A model generated the notes under the pieces. The model made no database searches and was not told the origin of the DNA. It saw nothing but the letters and a program-made list of their open reading frames with translations. Shown here one piece after another: positions 15,778 through 24,476 of a stretch of 64,000 nucleotides of DNA. Position numbers and translations under genes: made by a program. Source of the stretch: Hyphomicrobiales bacterium (GTDB lineage Bacteria > Pseudomonadota > Alphaproteobacteria > Parvibaculales > Parvibaculaceae); assembly GCA_016124805.1 (NCBI GenBank), contig WGND01000011.1, positions 186,001-250,000 on the forward strand, given 5' to 3'. The stretch's first letter is position 1; each line of letters opens with the position of its first letter.

Positions 15778-16419
15778 TCAGCCCTGAAAAAGATAAAGGC
15801 CGACGACAAGGGCGATGATGAGAAGCGGGCCCCAGATCCAGGGCGAGAGACCAATCCCGGCCTCCTCATTGGGCATCATCGGTACGCCCGTTGGCGAAAT
15901 CGTATCATAATCGGGCGACTTGGTGCCGATTGCATCCTCAATGTCGTCGAGCACCTCGTCCGCCTCCACGACTTTGCTGCCGCCGGTCAGCTCGGAAAAA
16001 TTATTGAAAAACTCGTCGGCCATTTTGGCAGCGGTTGAATCAATGAAGCGCTGTCCGATCTGGGCGAGCTTGCCGCCGACCTGCGCGTTGACGCTGTAGG
16101 AGAGCAGTGTGCCGCCATCATCGCTGTCGGCAAGGCTTACCTTGGCCGCGCCCTTGGCAAAACCGGCTGCACCGCCATTGCCTTCACCCGAAATGGTATA
16201 GCCATTCGGTGGGTCGATATCGGTCAGATATACCTTGCCCTTGAAGCGGGCGCTCACCGGCCCGACCTTGGCTTTGGCCACCGCCTCAAACTCATTCTCG
16301 CCGGTTTTGACAACGGATTCGGCGCCGGGAATGGATTTGCGCAACATCTCGGCGTCGTTCAGGGCCTCCCAGACCGTTTGGCGCGAAGCCGGAATTTTAT
16401 ATTCGCCGGACATTTCCAT
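15778..16419 (-). CDS. coxG: CoxG-like membrane-anchored SRPBCC protein
   Basis: A 213-residue protein of the CO dehydrogenase subunit G family. Residues 1-145 form an SRPBCC/START-like domain (SGEYKIPASRQTVWEALND, IPGAESV, TISGEGNGGAAGFAKGAAKV). A linker rich in Asp/Glu follows and a single C-terminal membrane helix (IWGPLLIIALVVGLYLF). CoxG is reported to tether CO dehydrogenase to the membrane and to recruit quinone. It is the first cox gene, 91 bases before coxS, and begins 58 bases after the end of the Mrp operon on the same strand. Confidence 0.87.
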   Translation of the reverse strand: MEMSGEYKIPASRQTVWEALNDAEMLRKSIPGAESVVKTGENEFEAVAKAKVGPVSARFKGKVYLTDIDPPNGYTISGEGNGGAAGFAKGAAKVSLADSDDGGTLLSYSVNAQVGGKLAQIGQRFIDSTAAKMADEFFNNFSELTGGSKVVEADEVLDDIEDAIGTKSPDYDTISPTGVPMMPNEEAGIGLSPWIWGPLLIIALVVGLYLFQG

Positions 16420-16477
16420 GGGGGCATTCCTTTAAAACGACTGAGAGATATTCATTCGGGGGGCGATTGGAGCACCC

Positions 16478-18187
16478 TTATAGATAGGTAAGCAGCAGGG
16501 TGGTTCCAAGTAGGGCCGCAATCCACAGAACCATGGAGCCTGTCGGCCAGGTTCTCGCCAGCGGTCCCTGCGGACCATGGGCACGATAGACAACCACAAG
16601 GAAACGGTCGAGACGATAAAGCGCCAGCCGTGTCATGGCATGCCAGCTGCGCTCGATCATACGCGCCAAACCGCGGAAAATCGACGGCAGGAGACGGCGA
16701 TAGAGCCAGTCAAAGTCGAGATTGACCGAGCGGAATTCCGGCGGATAAAGGCCGAAGCGGATGAGCATGGCAAAGGCGAGGCCTGCGAACATGAGCAGCT
16801 GCAATTGCGAGACGACATGGGATGTCGTGTAGGGCACATAATCCACGTCATAGGGCAACATGGCGTATAGCGCCTGCGGATAGACACCAATGCCGATGCA
16901 GAAGAAGGCGGCAATGCCCATGGCGATGAGCATGTGCGGCGGCGCTTCCTTCACGCGCTTGCCGGTGTCATGGGCAAAGAAAGTGAAATAGGGGATCTTG
17001 ATGCCGGAATGTTCGAGCACACCGACCGAGGCGATGATGAGTACCAGCCAGATCCAGAACTGGCCCTGATCGGCCGCTGCCGAAAGAATGAGGCTTTTGG
17101 AGACAAAGCCTGAAAAGAGCGGGAAGGCGGAAATGGACATGGCGCCGATGATGCAGAAAATCATCGTGATCGGCATGGACTTGTAAAGCCCGCCCAGTTC
17201 TGAGGCCTTGCTGGTGCCGGTGCGGAACATGACCGCGCCCACGCTCATGAAGAGCAGTGACTTGTAGAGAATGTGACAGAAAGCATGGGCGACGGTGCCG
17301 TTGAGCGCGAGCGGTGTGCCGATGCCGATTCCGACCACCATGAAGCCGAGCTGGTTGTTGATGCTGTAGGACAGCACGCGCCGCAGATTGTTCTCAATGG
17401 CGGCAAAGAAGATCGGGAAGAGCGTCATGGCCGCGCCGATATAGATCAGCAATTCTGTGCCTGGAAAGCCGCGCGCCAGCGCATAGATGGCAAGCTTCGT
17501 TGTGAAGGCCGACAGCGTCACCGTGCCGGTCACTGTTGCGGCGGGATAGGCATCCTGCAGCCAGTTATGCAGCAGCGGGAAGGCGCATTTGATGCCGAAG
17601 GCGATGAAAATCGCCCAGGTGCCGGCATTCTCATAGGAGAAGCTGCCCAGTGTCATGGCGTCAAAGGCGAGCGACCCGGTTTGCTGATATTGCAGGATGA
17701 TGCCGCCGAGAAGGATCACGCCGGATGAAATCTGGATAATCAGATAGCGCATGCCGGTGTAATAGGCGCCGGGTGTCCGCCGCGCCCAGATCAGGAAGAC
17801 CGAGGCGATGGCCGTTGCTTCCCAGAAGACAAACAATGTCACGAGATCGGCAGCGAAGACCGCGCCGATGGCGGCACCTGCATAGAGGAGGGTTGCCACC
17901 TGCTGCAGCTTGTCCTTCACATGCCAGGCATAGAGAACCGAGATGAAGGCAGCGATGGAGAAGATCAGCCCGAAAATGAAAGAGAGCTTGTCGACCCGCA
18001 TCAATCCGATCTGCATGTTCATCAGATTGAAGACGGCATAGGTGCCCTCATGCAAGTTCCAGAACAGCGACAGGGCGAGCACCGGAATGGTGAGCATGAA
18101 AATCTGGCGCAGTCTTTCATTGAGGATGAAAGGCGTGAGCGCCGCGCCACCGGCATAGACCAGCGCTGGAGAGAGCACATCAAACAT
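16478..18187 (-). CDS. Antiporter-like (MrpD/NuoL-M-N type) subunit, last gene of Mrp operon
   Basis: A 569-residue proton-translocating polytopic membrane protein. Key charged residues of the family are present: Glu in LFVFWEATAIAS, Lys in FGIKCAFPLLHNWL and Lys in CHILYKSLLFM. A C-terminal extension of about 130 residues after ALYAML has few helices until the last one (MVLWIAALLGTTLLLTYL). It is the third large antiporter-like subunit of the operon and overlaps the small gene upstream by eight bases. It may take the place of the missing MrpA N-terminal part, which is an inference. Confidence 0.88.
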   Translation of the reverse strand: MFDVLSPALVYAGGAALTPFILNERLRQIFMLTIPVLALSLFWNLHEGTYAVFNLMNMQIGLMRVDKLSFIFGLIFSIAAFISVLYAWHVKDKLQQVATLLYAGAAIGAVFAADLVTLFVFWEATAIASVFLIWARRTPGAYYTGMRYLIIQISSGVILLGGIILQYQQTGSLAFDAMTLGSFSYENAGTWAIFIAFGIKCAFPLLHNWLQDAYPAATVTGTVTLSAFTTKLAIYALARGFPGTELLIYIGAAMTLFPIFFAAIENNLRRVLSYSINNQLGFMVVGIGIGTPLALNGTVAHAFCHILYKSLLFMSVGAVMFRTGTSKASELGGLYKSMPITMIFCIIGAMSISAFPLFSGFVSKSLILSAAADQGQFWIWLVLIIASVGVLEHSGIKIPYFTFFAHDTGKRVKEAPPHMLIAMGIAAFFCIGIGVYPQALYAMLPYDVDYVPYTTSHVVSQLQLLMFAGLAFAMLIRFGLYPPEFRSVNLDFDWLYRRLLPSIFRGLARMIERSWHAMTRLALYRLDRFLVVVYRAHGPQGPLARTWPTGSMVLWIAALLGTTLLLTYL

Positions 18188-18545
18188 CCGGCTCTCCCTT
18201 CTGGCTCAGCAGGCTTTCGGTACCAGCGAGGTCTTCAGGTTCGCTGTCGGTGGCATGGGTGCCGTAATAATCTTCCGGGCGGCGGATGAAGACGCGCAGG
18301 CCCTTGGCCAGAAAAACGACGGTGCCATAGACGAGAAAACCGAAAATGCCATAGACGAAGGTGATGTGCTCAACATCGAAATAAGTGTGGCGATGGATCA
18401 CGAAGTCGATGGCGGCCAGTGCCAGGCAGATGGCGATCAGCCCGTAAAAGATGCCATTCACCGCTTCCGGCTTGTCGGTCCAGAGCAGTCGGCGCGACAG
18501 CCAGGACATGTCGCTTGTCGGTTTCTTGGTGTCAGGCGGCGTCAT
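18180..18545 (-). CDS. Small membrane protein of unknown function within Mrp operon
   Basis: A 121-residue protein without a recognised family. Two hydrophobic helices are seen, about residues 31-50 (GIFYGLIAICLALAAIDFVI) and 62-83 (FVYGIFGFLVYGTVVFLAKGL), followed by FIRRPEDYYG and a hydrophilic Glu-rich tail. It overlaps the antiporter-like genes on both sides (four and eight bases), so it is almost certainly translated with them. A structural accessory subunit of the complex is the most reasonable guess. Confidence 0.8.
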   Translation of the reverse strand: MTPPDTKKPTSDMSWLSRRLLWTDKPEAVNGIFYGLIAICLALAAIDFVIHRHTYFDVEHITFVYGIFGFLVYGTVVFLAKGLRVFIRRPEDYYGTHATDSEPEDLAGTESLLSQKGEPDV

Positions 18546-20053
18546 GGCGTGACCCCTTCCAGCGGCAGGAGCGGAATGCGGAGCAGGAACTCATAGAGAT
18601 CGCCAATGGTGAAAAAGAGGACAATGCAGCCCAGCGCCGTGATGCAGAGCGGCACCACGCAGAACCAGGGTGCTTCGGCCATTTTGACGGGCGGCAATTT
18701 TTCCGTAGACATGTCATAGCCGCGCTGGCGCGATGGCGGATAGAAAAAGCCGCGCGCCGAGATCGGCAGCAGATAGGCGACATTCAACAACGAGCTGATC
18801 ATCAGCACGACAATCAGAACCTGATGACCGGCTTCGGCGCTGCTGAGCATCAGATACCATTTGGTCCAGGCCCCACCCAGTGGGGGCAGGCCGATTATGC
18901 TCAGCGCGGCAATGGTGAAGGCAGCGAATGTAAAGGGCATCTGGCGGCCCAGGCCATCCAGCTCGCTGACATGCGTTTTGTGGGTGGCGACATAGATCGC
19001 GCCTGCCGCCATGAAGAGCGTCACCTTGCCCAGTGCATGCGTCATGATCTGCAGCGCCCCGCCGATGACCCCCATCTGGTTGGCGAGCGCCAGCCCCAGC
19101 GTGACGTATGCAAGCTGGGAAATGGTGGAATAGGCCAGCCGCGCTTTCAGATTGTCCTGATTGAGGGCGATGATGGACGAAATCAGGATGGAGGCAGCAG
19201 CCAGCCACATCAGCCATTCCGAGGCGCCGGTGCGGGAAAGCAGGCCAATCCCGAAAATATAGATACCGATTTTGAGGAGTGTGAAGACGCCTGCCTTCAC
19301 AACGGCAACAGCATGCAGCAGCGCACTGACAGGCGTTGGCGCGACCATGGCGGCGGGCAGCCAGCGATGGAAGGGCATCAGTGCGGCCTTGCCCACGCCA
19401 AAGGCAAAGAGGGCGAGCAGCACGCCGGTAAAGACCGGGCTGATATGACCCGACAGGATGCCGCCTGGCGTGAATTCCAATGTCCCCGTCAGGCTCCATG
19501 TCCAGATGATCGCCGTCAGGAAGAAGGCAATGGATGTGCCGAGCAGGATCGAAATATAGGTGCGCGCACCGGCGCGGGCTTCAGGCGTCTGCTTGTGAGC
19601 AACCAGCGGATAGGTCACCACGGTCAGCATTTCGTAGAAAATGAAGAGCGTGAAAAGATTGCCCGCAAAGGCGATGCCGAGCGCGCCGGTAATGGCGAGC
19701 GCAAAGCAGATATAGAAGCGCGTCTGGTTTTTTTCGCCCGCGCCGCGCATATAGCCGACCGAATAGATCGCGGTGATGATCCAGAGGCCCGAGGCGACGG
19801 TCGCAAAGACCATGCCCAGCGGTTCCAGCGTGAAATTGAGCGTGAGACCCGGCATTACTTCAAAGAGTGTGATCGACAGCGGCGTGCCTTCGAGGAATGC
19901 CTGAAGGGTCAGGAGCACCGCGCCGAATGTTGCAAGCGCACCGAGAATGCTCACCCCGTCGCGCATGTCGGGCAGGGCGTCCAGCCGCGAAACGATCAGC
20001 GCCGTCAGCGCGGGCATCAAGAGGGCGATCAGGATGATGTTGGGATCCGTCAT
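18542..20053 (-). CDS. Antiporter-like (MrpD type) subunit, second copy
   Basis: A 503-residue polytopic membrane protein of the ND2/4/5 superfamily. The family residues are visible: Glu in LFIFYEMLTVVTYPL, Lys in FGVGKAALMPFHRWLP and Lys in HALGKVTLFMAAG. The ATG at 20053 is chosen, one base from the stop of the gene before. Together with the genes at 16478 and 20055 it gives three large ion-translocating subunits in one operon, more than the two (MrpA, MrpD) of the standard Mrp system. Confidence 0.9.
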   Translation of the reverse strand: MTDPNIILIALLMPALTALIVSRLDALPDMRDGVSILGALATFGAVLLTLQAFLEGTPLSITLFEVMPGLTLNFTLEPLGMVFATVASGLWIITAIYSVGYMRGAGEKNQTRFYICFALAITGALGIAFAGNLFTLFIFYEMLTVVTYPLVAHKQTPEARAGARTYISILLGTSIAFFLTAIIWTWSLTGTLEFTPGGILSGHISPVFTGVLLALFAFGVGKAALMPFHRWLPAAMVAPTPVSALLHAVAVVKAGVFTLLKIGIYIFGIGLLSRTGASEWLMWLAAASILISSIIALNQDNLKARLAYSTISQLAYVTLGLALANQMGVIGGALQIMTHALGKVTLFMAAGAIYVATHKTHVSELDGLGRQMPFTFAAFTIAALSIIGLPPLGGAWTKWYLMLSSAEAGHQVLIVVLMISSLLNVAYLLPISARGFFYPPSRQRGYDMSTEKLPPVKMAEAPWFCVVPLCITALGCIVLFFTIGDLYEFLLRIPLLPLEGVTP

Positions 20054-20054
20054 G

Positions 20055-21569
20055 TCATCCGCCTGATTGCCAGAAAATGTTGGAAGCACCAATCAGCGCA
20101 TTGGCCGCACGGCTGGCGGCAGACACGGTGATGTCGGCGCTGACACCGAAATAGACCGACAGCAGAAGCAGGCCCCACATCGGCACGAGCATGGTGAGCG
20201 GGACGGCGCGCACGTCATTCTTTTCGGGCAGGTCGCGCAGATAGAGCACTTCGACCATGCGCCAGACATAGATCACGGCAAGCAGCGAGGAGGCCACGAT
20301 CAGCAGCGCAATCGGCCACCAGTCAAGTTCAAAGGCAGCCTGCATCAGATACCATTTGCTGATGAAACCGGCCGTCATGGGCACGCCGATGAGGCCCAGC
20401 CCGCCCAGCACAAAGGCGGCTGATGTCCATGGCATGATGCGACCCAGGCCCTTGAGGTCGTCAATGCGCGAGGAGTTGACGGCATAGATGAAGCAACCCG
20501 CCGCCATGAACAGCCCGCCCTTGATCAGTGCATGGTTGAACATATGCACGACCGTCGCGGTCAGACCCAGCTGTGTCAGAAAGGACATGCCGAGCAGCAT
20601 GTAGCCAACCTGCGCGACGCTGGAATAGGCCAGCATGCGTTTCAGGTCTTCCTGGAAAATGGCCACTGTTGAAGCGGCAAACATCGCCACCAGCGCCAGC
20701 GGCAGCATAATGAATTGCATCGTGTTGGCCTGGAAGTCGTAGTCAAATCCGAAGATCGAGAACATGAACCGCGCCATCACATAGATGGCGACCTTGGTGG
20801 CGGTTGAGGCCAGAAAGGTCGTCACGGCCGAGGGCGCATAGCTATAGGCATTGGGCAGCCAGAGATGCAGCGGGAACATGGCGAGCTTCAGGCCGATGCC
20901 CACAAGCACGAAGGAGAAGCCCATGCGCAGCGTGCGGCTGTCGCCATTGGCGGCAATCTTCTGTGCCAGATCGGCCATGTTGAGCGTGCCGGTGACCATA
21001 TACATCATGCCCAGACCAATGACGAAGAAGGTCGCGCCGATCGTGCCCATGATCAGATAGTTGAAGGCCGCCGTCAGTGCGCGTTTGTCGCGGGCCGCCC
21101 CCATGGCGACGAGGGCATAGGTCGAGAGCGAGGAGATTTCGAGAAACACAAAGACATTGAAGGCATCGCCTGTGATGGCCACACCCATGAGACCGGTCAT
21201 GCAGAGCAGGAAGGCGGTATAGAAATAGGCGTGCTGTGATTCATGCAGTTCGGAGGCAACGCTTTTCAGCGCATAGGGCATGACAAAGGAGGTCATGCCG
21301 GAGACGATCATCAGCACGAAGGCGTTGAGCACATCCACGCGATATTCAATGCCGAGCGGCGGGGCCCAGCCGCCCATGTCATAGCTGATCACCGTGCCGT
21401 CGCGCACGCTCAGAAAGAGCAGTATCGAAATGGCAAAACTTGCCCAAGCCACAAGTGTTGCCAGACCCCAGGCAAATTTCGGCCGCCCGACCATGGCGCA
21501 GATCGGCGCGGCCATCAGCGGAAGGATGATCTGCAACGCCGGCAGATTGGACATGAAAGCGGCCCCCAT
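20055..21569 (-). CDS. mrpD: Na+/H+ antiporter subunit D
   Basis: A 504-residue membrane protein with the conserved Glu (VFVFLEISSLSTYAL), Lys (GIGLKLAMFPLHLWLP) and the HALIKGGLFM helix of MrpD. It follows mrpC directly, as MrpD does in Mrp and MbhH does in the archaeal membrane-bound hydrogenase operons, so it is the best MrpD of the three homologues. The start at 21569 shares its A with the mrpC stop; ATG at 21554 is an alternative. Confidence 0.9.
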   Translation of the reverse strand: MGAAFMSNLPALQIILPLMAAPICAMVGRPKFAWGLATLVAWASFAISILLFLSVRDGTVISYDMGGWAPPLGIEYRVDVLNAFVLMIVSGMTSFVMPYALKSVASELHESQHAYFYTAFLLCMTGLMGVAITGDAFNVFVFLEISSLSTYALVAMGAARDKRALTAAFNYLIMGTIGATFFVIGLGMMYMVTGTLNMADLAQKIAANGDSRTLRMGFSFVLVGIGLKLAMFPLHLWLPNAYSYAPSAVTTFLASTATKVAIYVMARFMFSIFGFDYDFQANTMQFIMLPLALVAMFAASTVAIFQEDLKRMLAYSSVAQVGYMLLGMSFLTQLGLTATVVHMFNHALIKGGLFMAAGCFIYAVNSSRIDDLKGLGRIMPWTSAAFVLGGLGLIGVPMTAGFISKWYLMQAAFELDWWPIALLIVASSLLAVIYVWRMVEVLYLRDLPEKNDVRAVPLTMLVPMWGLLLLSVYFGVSADITVSAASRAANALIGASNIFWQSGG

Positions 21570-22015
21570 CAGCGATTGCCCCTGATGCGCGCCATCAGCG
21601 CATTGGCCGGATTGGTGGGGGAGGGATCGGGATCGTCGATCTGGTGCTCGATCTCGAGAATTTCATCGGCCTCAATGGTGCCATAGCTTTCGCGAATGCG
21701 GATGATGAGCGCGAGCGCCAGCGCTGTCGTTGCAATGCCCACCACAATGGCCGTCAGGATCAGCACATGGGGCAGGGGGTTGGAATAGACCGTTGCCGGA
21801 TCGTCCGTCAGGATCGGCGCGGTGCCGCCCTTGATCTTGCCCATGGAGATATAGAGCATGAAGACGGAGGTCTGGAACAGGTTCAGCCCGACGATCTTCT
21901 TGATCAGATTGCCGCGGCTCACCGTAATGAAAAGACCCGTCATCATCAGCACGACGACGAGCCAGTAATTATAATGACCTGTCACGAGGTCCATATTGAT
22001 CATTGTATCGGGCAT
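21569..22015 (-). CDS. mrpC: Na+/H+ antiporter subunit C (NuoK-like)
   Basis: A 148-residue protein with three membrane helices, related to NuoK. Characteristic segments are VVVLMMTGLFITVSRGNLIKKIVGLNLFQTSVFM and PLPHVLILTAIVVGIATTALALALIIRI, with the ALxLTAIVI-type helix of the family. A charged tail follows. It starts immediately after the mrpB stop. Confidence 0.9.
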   Translation of the reverse strand: MPDTMINMDLVTGHYNYWLVVVLMMTGLFITVSRGNLIKKIVGLNLFQTSVFMLYISMGKIKGGTAPILTDDPATVYSNPLPHVLILTAIVVGIATTALALALIIRIRESYGTIEADEILEIEHQIDDPDPSPTNPANALMARIRGNR

Positions 22016-22453
22016 CTACCACTCCTCGTCGCTGATGGAGGGGATGCGGGAAGCAAAGGCGATGAAGATAGCAATCATCACCGTCGCCACTGTCAGGCCC
22101 ACGCCGAATTCGACGAGCAGAATGCCCCATTCCTGCGCATGAACCGGATCATGGCCGAGATAGGAGTAGTCGAGAAAATTCTTGCCGAAAAACATCGCGA
22201 CAAAGCCGGTGCCGGCATAGATCAGCACGCCGAGGCTGAAGAGAATGCGAATGACAGCCGTGGGAAAAACGCGCACCAGCGCATCCAGCCCGAAAACCAG
22301 CGCATAGAGAATGAAGGCCACGGCGAAAATCACACCGGCCTGAAAGCCGCCGCCGGGGCCGTAATCGCCATGCCATTGCACATAAAGCGCATAGAGAATA
22401 ATAGGCGGAATGAGAAACTTGGCGACAACGCGCAGAATGGTGTGATGGCTCAT
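22016..22453 (-). CDS. mrpB: Na+/H+ antiporter subunit B
   Basis: A 145-residue MnhB-domain protein with four predicted helices. The GPGGGFQAGVIFA motif near residues 31-43 is the hallmark of MrpB/MbhF, and WGILLVEFGVGLTVATVMIAIF lies near the C-terminus. It overlaps the preceding DUF4040-type gene by four bases. Confidence 0.9.
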   Translation of the reverse strand: MSHHTILRVVAKFLIPPIILYALYVQWHGDYGPGGGFQAGVIFAVAFILYALVFGLDALVRVFPTAVIRILFSLGVLIYAGTGFVAMFFGKNFLDYSYLGHDPVHAQEWGILLVEFGVGLTVATVMIAIFIAFASRIPSISDEEW

Positions 22454-23055
22454 GCCTCATCCCCCTTCTCGCGGTCCTCTTCGCGGCGGCGCGCATTGCG
22501 CGCCAGCGAGCGGTTCTTCGTGTCCCAGCCCAGCAGCATCAGCACGGCAATGACGGCGGTGAAGATCACTGTCGTCTCGCCCAGCGTGTCATATCCACGA
22601 TAGGAGGCGAGCACAGCGGTCACGATATTGGGAACACCCGTTTCAACAGGGGTGCGGGCGATATAGTCCGGCGCCACATGCGTCTGCACGGGCGCATCGG
22701 GTGACCCGAAAGGCGGCATGTCCAGCGTGCCATAGATCAGCGCCGCGCCGGTGACGAGGCAGACGAGCAGCGGTAGAAAAATCGGATGGGGCGACTTCTT
22801 TTCCTCGCGTGCCGTCAGCGCCATGGTGCCGAGCATCAGCACGGTCGAAATGCCGGCACCGACGGCAGCTTCGGTAAAGGCGACATCCACGGCATCCAGC
22901 GACACGAAAAGACCGGCCGAGAGAAGGCTGAAGACGCCCGCAAGCATGACGACGGCAAAGAGATGCCTCAGCTGGACAATCGCCAGCGCCGTGATCACCA
23001 GAAAGGTGAAGAGAAGCGCATCAATGACAATGGCGGCGGTATCGGGGCTGATCAT
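22450..23055 (-). CDS. MbhD/MbhE-like subunit (DUF4040), MrpA C-terminal equivalent
   Basis: A 201-residue membrane protein matching the C-terminal part of MrpA as a separate gene. The first half is MbhD-like (LRHLFAVVMLAGVFSLLSAGLFVSLDAVDVAFTEAAVGAGI). The second is MbhE-like, with RGYDTLGETTVIFTAVIAVLMLLG. In standard Mrp operons these are fused to the large antiporter part; here the large part is absent from this gene. It overlaps mrpG and mrpB by four bases each. Confidence 0.88.
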   Translation of the reverse strand: MISPDTAAIVIDALLFTFLVITALAIVQLRHLFAVVMLAGVFSLLSAGLFVSLDAVDVAFTEAAVGAGISTVLMLGTMALTAREEKKSPHPIFLPLLVCLVTGAALIYGTLDMPPFGSPDAPVQTHVAPDYIARTPVETGVPNIVTAVLASYRGYDTLGETTVIFTAVIAVLMLLGWDTKNRSLARNARRREEDREKGDEA

Positions 23056-23426
23056 GTTTTCACCCCATCCCGGACGGGTGCCGGTTTCAGAACCTTGTCT
23101 GATTCATTCCGTTTCATGCCAAGCGGCATGATGCCTGCCGTGAAGGCGGCATTGGCAAGCGCATGGGTCGATGTCGGGCTCGTCACGAACAGAAAGAGGC
23201 CGATCAGGATCAGCTTCACGGTGACCTGTGTGAAGCCCGCCTGAAACATCATGCCCGTCAGAATGAGTTCCGCACCCACCGTGTCGATGATCCCGGCAGC
23301 ATGCAGGCGGGACCAGAAATCGGGCAGCCGGATAATGCCGATGGCGCCGATCAGCATGAAGCCGCCGCCGATAATGAAAAGAAAAATGCTGATGATGTCG
23401 GCAGCCATGCCGAGGAGCTCATGCAT
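23052..23426 (-). CDS. mrpG: Na+/H+ antiporter subunit G
   Basis: A 124-residue PhaG/MnhG/MbhC-type protein with three helices. The motif GGGFMLIGAIGIIRLPDFWSRLHAAG is diagnostic, and the last helix ends in TSPTSTHALANAAFTAG, also typical. It overlaps mrpF by eight bases and the following subunit gene by four. Confidence 0.92.
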   Translation of the reverse strand: MHELLGMAADIISIFLFIIGGGFMLIGAIGIIRLPDFWSRLHAAGIIDTVGAELILTGMMFQAGFTQVTVKLILIGLFLFVTSPTSTHALANAAFTAGIMPLGMKRNESDKVLKPAPVRDGVKT

Positions 23427-23715
23427 TGCGCTGCTCCTCCTCTGGCGCCTGAACGAGACCGCGTGAGATGTCGCGATAGCGGAAGAATTTCAGGATGGCA
23501 ATCGTGCTGACGAAATTGATCAGCGCATAGAGCATCGCAATGTCGAGAAATTCGGGCCGCTCCGTCAGAAAGCCAAGCAGCCCGATCAGCAGCACCGTGA
23601 GCGTGCCGAATGAATTTGTCGCCAGCACGCGATCATAAAGCGTGGGACCGGCGAAAAGCCGGATAATGACCAGCAGCATGGTCACCATCAGCGCCAGCAG
23701 GATGGCAAAAAACAT
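23419..23715 (-). CDS. mrpF: Na+/H+ antiporter subunit F
   Basis: A 98-residue three-helix protein of the MnhF/PhaF family. RLFAGPTLYDRVLATNSFGT is the family signature, followed by FLDIAMLYALINFVSTIAILKF. The start at 23715 is chosen since the longer frame overlaps mrpE. It begins seven bases after the mrpE stop. Confidence 0.91.
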   Translation of the reverse strand: MFFAILLALMVTMLLVIIRLFAGPTLYDRVLATNSFGTLTVLLIGLLGFLTERPEFLDIAMLYALINFVSTIAILKFFRYRDISRGLVQAPEEEQRNA

Positions 23716-23722
23716 GTTCACC

Positions 23723-24196
23723 TCATGCGCCTCCCACTTTGGCTGCGCGTGCATCCATGCTGGCAAAGCCGTCCATGTCGCAGGCCGCATCCGTCAGCGC
23801 GTGGATGATGTAGCTGTCATCTGTCGTTTCCACGGTGACCGTGCCCGGTGTGAGGGTGATGGAATTGGCGAAAATGGTGTGCCCCATTTCCGTGTGCTGG
23901 GTTGTGGGCACGCGGATCAATTGCTGGGCGATGGGCATCTTGCGGGCCAGAATGACACGGGAAACGGCGATGCTTGATTTCATGACCTCGCGCCCGAGCC
24001 ATGCCCAGTAAAGCAGCAGGGTGAGGGGCAGTTCCAGCGGCACGGTTTCCCGGTCCAGCAGGCGCATGCGTTGGGCGATCAGCACTGTTGCAATGCAAGA
24101 AAGAACGCCCAGCGACAAAAGGAAGGGTTTGAAATAACCGGAAAGCGCGAGCCACAGCCCGAACAGTCCTACCCCCAAACCTATCGCCCTCATCAT
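23723..24196 (-). CDS. mrpE: Na+/H+ antiporter subunit E, first gene of Mrp operon
   Basis: A 157-residue MnhE-type protein with two N-terminal helices (AIGLGVGLFGLWLALSGYF, FLLSLGVLSCIATVLIAQRM). The soluble tail has the family motifs YWAWLGREVMKSSIAVSRVIL and ANSITLTPGTVTVE. Two tandem ATG codons at 24196 and 24193 are possible starts; GGAGAG lies upstream. The order E-F-G-A'-B-C-D-D-x-D on the minus strand follows the archaeal Mbh/Mrp order rather than the standard ABCDEFG. Confidence 0.9.
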   Translation of the reverse strand: MMRAIGLGVGLFGLWLALSGYFKPFLLSLGVLSCIATVLIAQRMRLLDRETVPLELPLTLLLYWAWLGREVMKSSIAVSRVILARKMPIAQQLIRVPTTQHTEMGHTIFANSITLTPGTVTVETTDDSYIIHALTDAACDMDGFASMDARAAKVGGA

Positions 24197-24476
24197 CCTG
24201 GTCTGCTCTCCGGTAAGTTCCCGGCGCCGCTGCAAATTGTTGCAGCGCATTCCGGGAAACGGACAATCCTTCATAAATGCTTCGATATGGGGGAGCAAGC
24301 AGAACCGGATCACGCGATGTCTATATCCCCACAATGAAGTAGGTCACTTTCATTGTCTTCACTTGACTGTTATAGTTACCAATTGTTTGGGGGTCCTGGG
24401 GAGGAACCACGGGCCGATGGCGTGCAGAGTAGCCGGTACAGCAGGGAGAGCTGTGCAGGTTGTCTGGAGTTAGATC

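Noticed and set aside
18419-20131. Plus-strand 570-codon open frame
   Set aside because: It is antisense to an intact antiporter subunit gene; its product is His, Arg and Gln-rich with no domain.
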